Origin: Bacillota bacterium
Lineage (GTDB): Bacteria > Bacillota > Sulfobacillia > JACIYH01
Length of the DNA stretch: 64,000 bases
Assembly: GCA_040757085.1 (NCBI GenBank)
Contig: JBFLXJ010000023.1
Coordinates: forward strand, 190,457-254,456
Direction of reading: 5' to 3'
Of this stretch, positions 17,549-25,385 are shown one piece after another. Made by a program: the position numbers and the translations under genes. The notes under the pieces are model-generated. The model saw only the letters and a list, made by a program, of their open reading frames with translations, was not told where the DNA came from and ran no database searches. Within the stretch, counting starts at the first letter, position 1. Each line of letters opens with the position of its first letter.

Positions 17549-18265
17549 ATGGGATTGTTGCCATTGATAGGGATTACCAGCAGCGTCGACGAGGAGGACC
17601 GGGTGCAGGTTCCGTCAGGGTACGCGGCGGCTGTAGAAGCAGCAGGGGGCATACCCGTCGTCCTGCCGGTGCTTGCTCCGGAGAAGGCCGGGGAGGTACT
17701 GGCCCACCTCCAGGGCCTTTTGCTTTCGGGAGGAGTGGACGTTGACCCCTCTCACTACGGGGAAGACCCCCTGCCCGGCCTGGGGAGGGTCACACCGGAG
17801 CGGGACGCGTTCGAACTGGCCCTTGCCCGGGAGGCCCTGGCCCTGGGCGTCCCCGTGCTGGGGGTATGCCGGGGGGTGCAGGTGCTCAACGTGGCCGCGG
17901 GCGGGACTCTCTATCAGGACCTGGGTTCCCAGATGGGAAACGTGCTGAAGCATCGCCAGGAAGCACCCCGGTGGCATGAAAGCCATTCCGTGCGGCTGGA
18001 TCCCGGGAGCCGCCTGGCAGCCATCCTGGGTGTACCGGAGGTCCGGGTGAACTCCTTCCATCATCAGGCGGTGAGGGAGGTCGCCGGGGGACTGCGCGCG
18101 GTGGCCTGGGCACCGGATGGGGTCATCGAGGCCGTGGAAGCCACGGGCACGGACCACCGCTTCGCCCTGGGGGTACAGTGGCATCCCGAGGAGATGTGGA
18201 GGCGCCATCCCCTGCACCTCAAGCCATTTGCCGCCCTGGTGGAGGCAGCCCGTGCTCGCCTCTGA
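17549..18265 (+). CDS. Gamma-glutamyl-GABA hydrolase-like class I amidotransferase
   Basis: A 238-residue peptidase C26/PuuD-like protein. The Cys nucleophile is in VLGVCRGVQVLNVA near residue 110, and the catalytic His-Glu pair is in GVQWHPEEMW near 209. The family hydrolyses gamma-glutamyl bonds, for instance gamma-glutamyl-GABA. ATG starts immediately after the previous stop behind GGAGG and the 3' end overlaps the P1 peptidase by 14 bases. No puuABC genes are nearby, so the physiological substrate is open. Confidence 0.86.
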   Translation: MGLLPLIGITSSVDEEDRVQVPSGYAAAVEAAGGIPVVLPVLAPEKAGEVLAHLQGLLLSGGVDVDPSHYGEDPLPGLGRVTPERDAFELALAREALALGVPVLGVCRGVQVLNVAAGGTLYQDLGSQMGNVLKHRQEAPRWHESHSVRLDPGSRLAAILGVPEVRVNSFHHQAVREVAGGLRAVAWAPDGVIEAVEATGTDHRFALGVQWHPEEMWRRHPLHLKPFAALVEAARARL

Positions 18266-19409
18266 GCGTCCGCGCTTGCGGGACCTGGGATACCGGGTGG
18301 GAGAACTACCGGTCGGGCCGGGGAACGCCATCACCGATGTGGCCGGCGTGCTGGTGGGGCACGTTACCCTGTACCAGCCCGAGCTGGGAGTGTGCACGGG
18401 CGTCACCGCTTTGCGACCCCACCCGGGGAACGTGTTCCGGGAGAAGGTTGTTGCCGCCGTACACGTAATCAACGGTTACGGCAAGGCGATGGGATTGGCC
18501 CAGGTGGCCGAGCTGGGCACCCTGGAGACCCCGGTGGTGCTCACCAATACCCTGAGTGTGGGGACGGTCGCCGAGGGACTGGTGCGCTGGATGCTGGAAC
18601 AGGACCCCGGGATCGGGGGAAGTGCCGGTACCGTCAACCCGGTGGTCATGGAGTGCAACGACGGATACCTCAATGACATCCGTCTTTTGGCGGTGCGCCC
18701 CGAACACGTGCGGCAGGCCCTGGAGGTGGCCGCGTCCGTTCCCCCCCGGGAGGGTGCGGTGGGGGCGGGCACCGGCATGGTGTGTTACGGCTTCAAAGGC
18801 GGCATAGGGACCGCCTCCCGGGTGGTGATGGGGGAGGCAGGCACCTTTACCCTGGGGGTACTGGTGCTCGCCAACTTCGGCCGGCGCCGGGATCTCACTA
18901 TCCTGGGCTTCCCCGTGGGCCTCCGCCTCGGGGTTGATGCGGCAGGGGCTGGCACGGCGGATGCGAGGGGTGCTGCGCCGGGCGGGGCAGAAGCGGGGTG
19001 TGCGGTGGCGGGGGACAGGGGTGGTTCGGTGATTGTCGTGGTGGCCACCGATGCGCCCCTCACCTCGCGGCAACTGGGGCGCCTGGCCCGGCGAGCGGTG
19101 GTGGGGCTGGCTCGCACCGGCTCCTATGTGGGCCACTCCAGCGGAGACTTCGTGCTCGCCTTCACCACCGCCACCCGGTACTGCCACGACGCCTCCGACG
19201 GAGTGTACTGGGCGGGGTTCCTGCCCGACCACGGGGGAACGTTTTCCGGTCTGAGCCGGGCGGTGGTGGAAGCCACCGAGGAGGCGGTGCTCAACGCCCT
19301 CTTCCGGGCCACCACCACCCGTGGCCGGCTGGGTCGGGTGGTGGAGGCCGTGCCAGTGGAAAAAGTTCTGGCCATGTTAAGGCAGGGTGGGTCGTATTTG
19401 AAAAATTGA
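18252..19409 (+). CDS. P1 (DmpA/S58) family aminopeptidase
   Basis: A 385-residue N-terminal-nucleophile hydrolase. The precursor is expected to self-cleave before the serine of GGSVIVVVATDAPL (Ser near residue 259), as in DmpA. The N-terminal chain has PGNAITDVAGVLVGHVTL near 23 and TVNPVVMECNDGYLND near 130. DmpA relatives release N-terminal D- or L-amino acids or beta-peptides. GTG 18252 lies 6 bases after GGAGG. An Ala/Gly-rich stretch near 236-255 (AGTADARGAAPGGAEAG) precedes the cleavage site and looks like a linker. Confidence 0.88.
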   Translation: MLASERPRLRDLGYRVGELPVGPGNAITDVAGVLVGHVTLYQPELGVCTGVTALRPHPGNVFREKVVAAVHVINGYGKAMGLAQVAELGTLETPVVLTNTLSVGTVAEGLVRWMLEQDPGIGGSAGTVNPVVMECNDGYLNDIRLLAVRPEHVRQALEVAASVPPREGAVGAGTGMVCYGFKGGIGTASRVVMGEAGTFTLGVLVLANFGRRRDLTILGFPVGLRLGVDAAGAGTADARGAAPGGAEAGCAVAGDRGGSVIVVVATDAPLTSRQLGRLARRAVVGLARTGSYVGHSSGDFVLAFTTATRYCHDASDGVYWAGFLPDHGGTFSGLSRAVVEATEEAVLNALFRATTTRGRLGRVVEAVPVEKVLAMLRQGGSYLKN

Positions 19410-19468
19410 AGGTCCGGGAGGCAGGAACGGGTATACGAAGGCCGAATATAATTTACGAGTTGAGGCCA

Positions 19469-19903
19469 ATGACGGAGGAACGGGAGACGCTGGAGTGGAC
19501 TGTCGTGCTTTTTGCCCGCCATCCCGGCCGCGGTGCGGTGGCGGTCGTGGCAGTGTTGGGTTCTGCCGCCCTTGCCTGGTGGTGGCTGCACGATGCGTGG
19601 GTAGTGGTGACTGCCGTGGTGGTCATGGCGGGTGCGCTGGCACCCTACCTGTTCCCCATCAGGTATCGCCTTGACAGGAAGGGAGTGAGGCTGAAGAACG
19701 GGTTGTTCTGGGATTTCCGCCCCTGGGAGAAGTTCTTCGATTACCGCGTCTTCCCCGATGGCGTGCAACTATATTTCGACCAGAGGGAGTTGCGGGGACG
19801 AATCCTGAAGGGACACCTTCTGTTTTTCGACCGGGAGGGGTTGCTGAAGGATCGCATAGTGGAGATGGTCGGCCGGAAGATAGGTGTTAAAAAGGGGGGT
19901 TAG
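19469..19903 (+). CDS. Two-TM membrane protein, first gene of MutL cassette 1
   Basis: A 144-residue protein without a recognised family. Two hydrophobic segments (about residues 22-40 and 44-62) are followed by a soluble C-terminal domain of about 80 residues that reads like a small beta-rich PH-type domain (YRLDRKGVRLKNGLFWDF, then FPDGVQLYFDQREL). ATG 19469 lies after TGAGG. Only 1 base separates its stop from the next ATG, so it is very likely co-expressed with MutL-A. A TATAAT hexamer sits at 19447-19452 just upstream, but no matching -35 was found. Confidence 0.75.
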   Translation: MTEERETLEWTVVLFARHPGRGAVAVVAVLGSAALAWWWLHDAWVVVTAVVVMAGALAPYLFPIRYRLDRKGVRLKNGLFWDFRPWEKFFDYRVFPDGVQLYFDQRELRGRILKGHLLFFDREGLLKDRIVEMVGRKIGVKKGG

Positions 19904-19904
19904 A

Positions 19905-21806
19905 ATGAGTCGGAGCAGGCCACGGACCATCCTCGCCACGGACGTGGGGAGCACCACCACCAAGGCCATCCTTATTGAGGACCAGGGGGGCGAGTACCGC
20001 CTGGTGGGAAGAGGGGAAATGCCCACTACGGTGGAAGCGCCCTGGGAAAACGTCATGATCGGAGTCCGCAAATCGATACGGCGTCTCGAGGAGCTTCTTG
20101 AACGCCGTTTTTTGGATTCCTCCGGGCGTCTCATCAGACCGGCCGCGGCCAAAGAAGGGGTGGATTACTACGTATCCACGTCCTCCGCGGGGGGCGGGTT
20201 GCAGATGATGGTGGCCGGGCTGGTATCCAGTATCAGTGCGGCTTCTGCTCACCGGGCTGCCCTGGGGGCCGGGGCGGTGGTGCTGGACGTCATCGCGGTG
20301 GACGACGGGCGCTCCACCTCGGAGCAGATCAGCCGCATCACCGAACTGCGTCCGGACATCATCCTTATGTCAGGCGGCGTGGACGGGGGATCGGTGTCGT
20401 ACATCGCTGCCATCGCGGAAACCATCGTGCAGGCCAACCCCCAGCCCCGCTTCGGTGCCACCTACAAGCTGCCCCTGGTGTACGCGGGGAACCGGGATGC
20501 CCAGGACCTGGTCATGGGGGTGGCCGGTTCTGAACTGGACGTGCACCTGGTGGAGAACCTGCGCCCCCGTCACGACGTGGAGAACCTGGGCCCTGCCCGG
20601 GAGGCCATCCACGAACTGTTCATGAACCACGTGATGGCCCAGGCCCCCGGGTACGCGGAGTTGATGGAATGGGTGGACGTGACCATCATGCCCACCCCGG
20701 GTGCCGTGGGCCGCATCATCAGCGTGATGGCCCAGGAGTACGGGGCCAACATCATCGGGGTGGACATCGGGGGTGCCACCACGGACGTATTCTCCAGCTT
20801 CGAGGGCACCTTCACCCGCACCGTGAGTGCCAACCTGGGCATGTCCTATTCCATCTGCAACGTCCTGGAAGAGGCCAAATTCGAGAATATCCTGCGCTGG
20901 GTCCCCTTCGGGGTGGATGAGGTCAAGCTTTCCAACTGGATCGCCAACAAGATGGTGCGTCCCACCACCATCCCCATGACCCTGGAGATGCTGGTGCTGG
21001 AGCAGGCGCTGGCCCGGGAGGCGTTGCGCCTCTCCTTTGCCCACCACAAGAGCCTGGCCCGCAAGGTGGAGAAGGAGGAGGCACGGGCGGCCTGGCACAG
21101 CGCCCGGCAGGAGATATTCCGTGCCGCCGGCCGGGAAATCATCGACATGAAGAAGCTGGACATGCTGGTGGGATCGGGCGGCGTCCTCTCTCACGCCCCC
21201 CGGCGGCAGCAGGCGGCCATGATGCTCATCGACGCTTTCCAGCCCGAAGGCGTCACCCAGTTAGCGGTTGACTCCATCTTCATGATGCCTCACCTGGGCG
21301 TGCTTTCCACCACCTACCCCGAGATAGCCGCGGAGGTGTTCGACAAGGACTGTCTCGTCCGCCTGGGCACCTGCATCGCGCCGGTGGGGAAGTTGCGGGA
21401 GGGGCAGCCCGCGCTGACGGTGCGGGCGCACCTGCCCGGGGGCACGGTGGAAGCACGGCTGGCATTTGGCGAGATCAGGCGGCTTCCCCTGGAGGTAGGG
21501 CAGACGGCAAAGGTGGAGGTTATCCCGGTCGGCGCGCTGGACGCCGGTGCCGGTAAGGGCCGCAGGTTGGAGGCTACCGTGCACGGGGGCCTGGCGGGGA
21601 TCATCATCGACGCGCGAGGGCGGCCCCTGGAACTGCCGGCGGACCCCGCCCGCCGGGTGGAGAAGTTGACCGAGTGGATCGCGGCCATGGACCTCTATCC
21701 GCTCGACCTGCTCAAGAAGTACCAGGCCTGCCATCCGGTGGGGAAGGCAGTTGCGGCCGGCAAGCCCGAGGGAGGGGAGAAGCGTGGCGGTTTCTGGCGT
21801 CGCTGA
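19905..21806 (+). CDS. MutL-like ASKHA ATPase A (glutamate mutase MutL family)
   Basis: A 633-residue actin-like ATPase of the family named after the glutamate mutase accessory protein MutL, unrelated to mismatch-repair MutL. Motifs: phosphate-1 DVGSTTTKAILIE near residue 12, SSAGGGLQMMVAG near 95, phosphate-2 VDIGGATTDVFSS near 285, adenosine motif GSGGVLSHAPRRQQ near 423. ATG follows AGGGGGG. No mutS/mutE-type mutase genes are present, so a mutase-reactivating role is unsupported here. It overlaps its barrel-sandwich partner gene by 23 bases. Two further homologues with the same motifs lie at 23556 and 48363. Confidence 0.88.
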   Translation: MSRSRPRTILATDVGSTTTKAILIEDQGGEYRLVGRGEMPTTVEAPWENVMIGVRKSIRRLEELLERRFLDSSGRLIRPAAAKEGVDYYVSTSSAGGGLQMMVAGLVSSISAASAHRAALGAGAVVLDVIAVDDGRSTSEQISRITELRPDIILMSGGVDGGSVSYIAAIAETIVQANPQPRFGATYKLPLVYAGNRDAQDLVMGVAGSELDVHLVENLRPRHDVENLGPAREAIHELFMNHVMAQAPGYAELMEWVDVTIMPTPGAVGRIISVMAQEYGANIIGVDIGGATTDVFSSFEGTFTRTVSANLGMSYSICNVLEEAKFENILRWVPFGVDEVKLSNWIANKMVRPTTIPMTLEMLVLEQALAREALRLSFAHHKSLARKVEKEEARAAWHSARQEIFRAAGREIIDMKKLDMLVGSGGVLSHAPRRQQAAMMLIDAFQPEGVTQLAVDSIFMMPHLGVLSTTYPEIAAEVFDKDCLVRLGTCIAPVGKLREGQPALTVRAHLPGGTVEARLAFGEIRRLPLEVGQTAKVEVIPVGALDAGAGKGRRLEATVHGGLAGIIIDARGRPLELPADPARRVEKLTEWIAAMDLYPLDLLKKYQACHPVGKAVAAGKPEGGEKRGGFWRR

Positions 21807-23127
21807 TTACGTCGTCCAGCGCGTGCGCAAAGTGCGCAAGCTGCCCCTGCCCGGGGAAGTGCTGGTCGGGCAGGGTGACAGGGTGGAACCCGACACCCCG
21901 GTTGCCCGCATCAGCCTGCGGCCGGGTATCCCGTGGGTGTTGCCGGTAGCCCGCCTGCTGGGGATCGAGCCCGCCGACCTGGACAAAGCCATGCTGGTCA
22001 AGGTAGGGGACCAGGTCAAGACCAAGCAGGTGATTGCCATCGCGGAAAAGGGGCTGTACGGCCGTAAGGAATACGAGTCACCCACGGACGGCGTGGTGGA
22101 GGACATCTCCACCGCTTCCGGGCGGGTGATCATCCGGGAAGAGTTCGGCCGGGAGGAGCCTCCCGTGCAGGTGGACGTGGCTTTCGAGCTGGGGTGCCGT
22201 CCCCGCGACGTGCCCCGGTACATGATCACCCCGGTAGGCAAGGAAGTCAAGAAGGGCCAGATGATCGCCAAGAAGGGCGAGCAAGCAGCGTTCTTCACCA
22301 AGACCTGCCTGGCCCCGATCTCGGGTGTGATCGCGGAGGTCAACGCCCAGACCGGCATGGTGACCATCGCCCGGCCGTTCAAGGAAGTGGTGGTGAAGGC
22401 CTACATCAGCGGGGTGGTGACCCAGGTGCTGCCCCGCCGGGGCGTGGCTGTGGAGACCCCGGCCGTGCGCCTGACCGGTATCTTCGGGCTGGGCCGGGAG
22501 ACCCACGGTCCCATTCACGTGGTGGCATCCCGTCCCGACCAGACCCTCACCGCCGATCTGATCGACGAAAGCTGTGCGGGAAAGATCGTGGTCGGGGGTG
22601 GCTACGCCACCAACGAGGCCCTGGTGAAGGCACTGGAAGTGGGTGCCCGGGGGGTAGTGACCGCCACCGCCAACTACCTGGACCTGGTGCGCTCCCTGGG
22701 GGTGCGGCTGGGGGTGGGGATCACCGGCCAGGAAGATATCAACATCACGGTGATCCTCATCGAGGGCTTTGGCGAGCTGCAGATGCGCGAGCACGTCTTC
22801 CGGGCTCTCAAGGCCCTGGAGGGACGGCCGGCTTCCATCAATGGTGCTACCCAGATCAGGGCGGGTGCTATCCGACCGGAGATCGTGGTTCCCTTCCCCG
22901 ATTACCAGGGCGCGGTGGTTGAGGAGCAGGTAGCGGACGAGGAACTGTCCCTGGGGCAGCGTGTGCGGCTGATCACCGACCCTTACTTCGGCCGTCTGGG
23001 TCACATCGTCGACATCCCCCGCCTTCCCATGGTGGCGGAAACCGAGGCGCGGGTGCCCATGGTGGAAGTGGAACTTGATGGAGGAGAGCGGGTGGTGATA
23101 CCCCGGGCCAACGTAGAACTGTTCTAG
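21784..23127 (+). CDS. Barrel-sandwich/KOW protein A, MutL-A partner
   Basis: A 447-residue soluble protein. Two barrel-sandwich-like units are visible: the first from LPLPGEVLVGQGDRV near residue 21 to YESPTDGVVEDIS near 98, the second from ITPVGKEVKKGQMIAKKG near 150 to APISGVIAEVNAQTG near 178. A central core follows (VVGGGYATNEALVKAL near 271, VGITGQEDINITV near 312, SINGATQIRAGAIRPEIV near 350), then a C-terminal KOW/SH3-like domain (RVRLITDPYFGRLG near 394 to VVIPRANVELF). No signal peptide and no EAMKM-type lysine motif is seen, so covalent biotin or lipoate is unlikely. GTG 21784 follows GAGGGGAG. Function unknown. Confidence 0.8.
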   Translation: MAVSGVADYVVQRVRKVRKLPLPGEVLVGQGDRVEPDTPVARISLRPGIPWVLPVARLLGIEPADLDKAMLVKVGDQVKTKQVIAIAEKGLYGRKEYESPTDGVVEDISTASGRVIIREEFGREEPPVQVDVAFELGCRPRDVPRYMITPVGKEVKKGQMIAKKGEQAAFFTKTCLAPISGVIAEVNAQTGMVTIARPFKEVVVKAYISGVVTQVLPRRGVAVETPAVRLTGIFGLGRETHGPIHVVASRPDQTLTADLIDESCAGKIVVGGGYATNEALVKALEVGARGVVTATANYLDLVRSLGVRLGVGITGQEDINITVILIEGFGELQMREHVFRALKALEGRPASINGATQIRAGAIRPEIVVPFPDYQGAVVEEQVADEELSLGQRVRLITDPYFGRLGHIVDIPRLPMVAETEARVPMVEVELDGGERVVIPRANVELF

Positions 23128-23230
23128 CCGGCCCTCGCGGAGGAGGCAGCACCGCCCGGAGCATGCGAGGACCGCCGGGAGGGGTAGGCGCCTCTCGGGG
23201 GGAAAGTGCCGGCCGGGGGAGGGACCCAGG

Positions 23231-23566
23231 GTGCCGCGCTGGCTGGATAACTGGATGATATACGAGATCACGCCTCAGGAGCGGGACGAGCTCATCGAGA
23301 AGCTGGCCCGCCTGGTGCAGCGGTTCGGCATGTACACTCCGGCCATATTCTTGCTGGAGACGGGGAAAGACCTGAGCTGGCTGGGCAGCCAGTTCATGCA
23401 CCTCTTTTCTCCCGTGATCACCGTGATCTGGAACGACTTTGAGAAGCTGGCTTTCCTGCTGGAAGACAAGCAGAACGTGGAGCGTCTGATCCAGCGCATC
23501 GAGGAACTCTCCGAACAGGAGAAGAAACAGGCCGCCAAGCGGAGGGAGAAAAGCCGTGCCCGCTGA
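23231..23566 (+). CDS. Small amphipathic/helical protein in MutL cassette 1
   Basis: A 111-residue protein of unknown function. It opens with a Trp-rich amphipathic stretch (RWLDNWMIYEITPQERDEL), has a moderately hydrophobic middle (YTPAIFLLETGKDLSWLG, then LFSPVITVIW) that could sit at the membrane surface, and ends in a charged probable coiled coil (VERLIQRIEELSEQEKKQAA). GTG 23231 follows GGAGGG. It overlaps MutL-B by 11 bases, so it is tightly linked to that ATPase. No domain name can be given. Confidence 0.7.
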   Translation: MPRWLDNWMIYEITPQERDELIEKLARLVQRFGMYTPAIFLLETGKDLSWLGSQFMHLFSPVITVIWNDFEKLAFLLEDKQNVERLIQRIEELSEQEKKQAAKRREKSRAR

Positions 23567-25373
23567 GATCACATCGGTGCTGGCCACCGACTGCGGCAGT
23601 ACCACCACCAAGGCCATCCTGATCGAGAAGATGGGTGACGAGTATCGGCTGGTGGTGCGGGGGGAAGCCCCCACCACGGTGGAGCGCCCCTTCGAGGACG
23701 TGACCATGGGGGTGCGTAACGCTGTCCGCGAGGTGGAGGAACTCACCGGTAGGAAGATCCTCTCGGAAGAGGGGATCATCAGCCCCCGGCAGCCGGACGG
23801 CAGCGGGGTGGATCTGTATCTTTCCACCTCCAGTGCCGGGGGCGGCTTGCAGATGATGGTGGCCGGAGTGGTCAAGAGCATGACCACCGAGAGCGCCCAG
23901 CGCGCCGCCCTGGGGGCGGGGGCCATCGTCATGGATGCGGTGGCCATCGACGACGGGCGCAAGACCCACGAGAAGATCGCCCTCATCCGCCACCTGCGCC
24001 CGGACATGATCCTCCTTTCGGGAGGGGTGGACGGGGGCACGGTCGCCCACGTGGTCCAGATCGCCGAGCTTATTGCCGCCGCCGAGCCCAGGCCCCGCCT
24101 GGGGATCGGCTACCGGCTGCCCGTCATCTACGCCGGTAACCGGGACGCGCGCCCGTACATGGAGCGCATCCTGGGGGAGCGATTTGACCTGCGGATGGTA
24201 GACAACCTGCGCCCGGTGCTGGAGAAAGAGGTGCTGGGACCGGCGCGGGAGGAAATCCACAACCTGTTCATGGAACACGTGATGGCCCAGGCACCCGGCT
24301 ATAACAAGCTGATGGCCTGGACCCACGCGCCCATCATGCCCACTCCCGCGGCGGTGGGGCTGGGCATGCAGACGGCGGCCCGGGAATACAGCCTGAACGT
24401 GATCGGGGTGGACATCGGAGGGGCGACCACCGACGTGTTCTCGGTGTACGGGGACCGTTTCGTGCGCACGGTTAGCGCCAACCTGGGCATGTCCTATTCC
24501 ATCTGCAACGTGCTGCTTGAGGCCGGGCTGGAGAACATCGTGCGCTGGATTCCCTTCGCCGTGGATGAGGCCGACATCAGGAACCGCATCCGCAACAAGA
24601 TGATCCGGCCCACCACCATCCCCCAGACCCTCGAGGAGCTGGCGATCGAGCAGGCCCTGGCCCGGGAAGCCCTGCGGCTGGCTTTTGAGCACCACAAGAC
24701 GCTGGCCGTCGGCCTGAAGGGGGTGCAGAGGCAGCGCACCATCGATGATACCTTCAGCCAGGCCGGAGCGGAGACGTACATCGACCTCATGGAACTGGGT
24801 CTCCTCATCGGTTCCGGCGGGGTGCTTTCCCACGCTCCCCGCCGGGTGCAGGCGGCCCTCATGATGCTGGATGCTTTCCTCCCCGAAGGCGTTACCCGCC
24901 TGGCGGTGGATTCCATCTTCATGATGCCCCAGTTGGGCGTGCTGTCCACGGTGCACGAGAAGGCAGCTGCCCAGGTTTTCGACCGGGACTGCCTGATCCA
25001 CCTGGGGACGGCGGTCGCCCCCGTGGGGCAGGGGAGGGAGGGCGAGCCCTGTCTGGCGGTGACCCTGCACCTGCCGGGGGGAAAGGTAGTCAGAGAAGAG
25101 GTGGCCTTCGGAGAGATCCGTCGCCTGCCGCTGGACGTGGGGCAAGAGGCAGAAGCGGAGATCCATCCCGCCCGGGGTTACGACGTGGGGCGGGGAAGGG
25201 GGCACGCCATGCGTACCACCCTGCACGGGGGAGTGGTGGGGATCATCCTGGATTGCCGGGGCAGGCCGCTGGCACTGCCGCCGGAGCCGGCGCGCCGGTG
25301 GCAGAAGCTCAGGGAGTGGGCCTTGGCCGTCGATCTCTACCCCCCTCAGTTCCTGGAGAAGCTGTCCGGTTAG
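23556..25373 (+). CDS. MutL-like ASKHA ATPase B
   Basis: A 605-residue paralogue of the ATPase at 19905 with the same motif order: DCGSTTTKAILIEKMG near residue 11, SSAGGGLQMMVAG near 94, VDIGGATTDVFSV near 284, GSGGVLSHAPRRVQ near 418. Long stretches match copy A almost residue for residue (VSANLGMSYSICNVL; EGVTxLAVDSIFMMPxLGVLS), implying a duplication with retained function. GTG 23556 lies inside the end of the small upstream gene. A barrel-sandwich partner follows 12 bases after its stop. Confidence 0.88.
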   Translation: MPAEITSVLATDCGSTTTKAILIEKMGDEYRLVVRGEAPTTVERPFEDVTMGVRNAVREVEELTGRKILSEEGIISPRQPDGSGVDLYLSTSSAGGGLQMMVAGVVKSMTTESAQRAALGAGAIVMDAVAIDDGRKTHEKIALIRHLRPDMILLSGGVDGGTVAHVVQIAELIAAAEPRPRLGIGYRLPVIYAGNRDARPYMERILGERFDLRMVDNLRPVLEKEVLGPAREEIHNLFMEHVMAQAPGYNKLMAWTHAPIMPTPAAVGLGMQTAAREYSLNVIGVDIGGATTDVFSVYGDRFVRTVSANLGMSYSICNVLLEAGLENIVRWIPFAVDEADIRNRIRNKMIRPTTIPQTLEELAIEQALAREALRLAFEHHKTLAVGLKGVQRQRTIDDTFSQAGAETYIDLMELGLLIGSGGVLSHAPRRVQAALMMLDAFLPEGVTRLAVDSIFMMPQLGVLSTVHEKAAAQVFDRDCLIHLGTAVAPVGQGREGEPCLAVTLHLPGGKVVREEVAFGEIRRLPLDVGQEAEAEIHPARGYDVGRGRGHAMRTTLHGGVVGIILDCRGRPLALPPEPARRWQKLREWALAVDLYPPQFLEKLSG

Positions 25374-25385
25374 GGAGGGATGGGC

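Noticed and set aside
19398-19452. Promoter before the 2-TM gene (TTGAAA or TTGAAG with TATAAT)
   Set aside because: The TATAAT is 35 bases or more from the nearest TTGA box, far outside 16-18.
19905-21806. DNA mismatch-repair MutL
   Set aside because: Motifs are ASKHA (actin-like) ATPase type, not GHKL; the shared name is coincidental. The same applies to 23556-25373 and 48363-50195.
21784-23127. Biotin- or lipoyl-carrier protein
   Set aside because: Barrel-sandwich units lack an EAMKM- or DKA-type lysine motif, and no ligase or carboxylase genes are near. The same applies to the homologues at 25386, 43525 and 50195.
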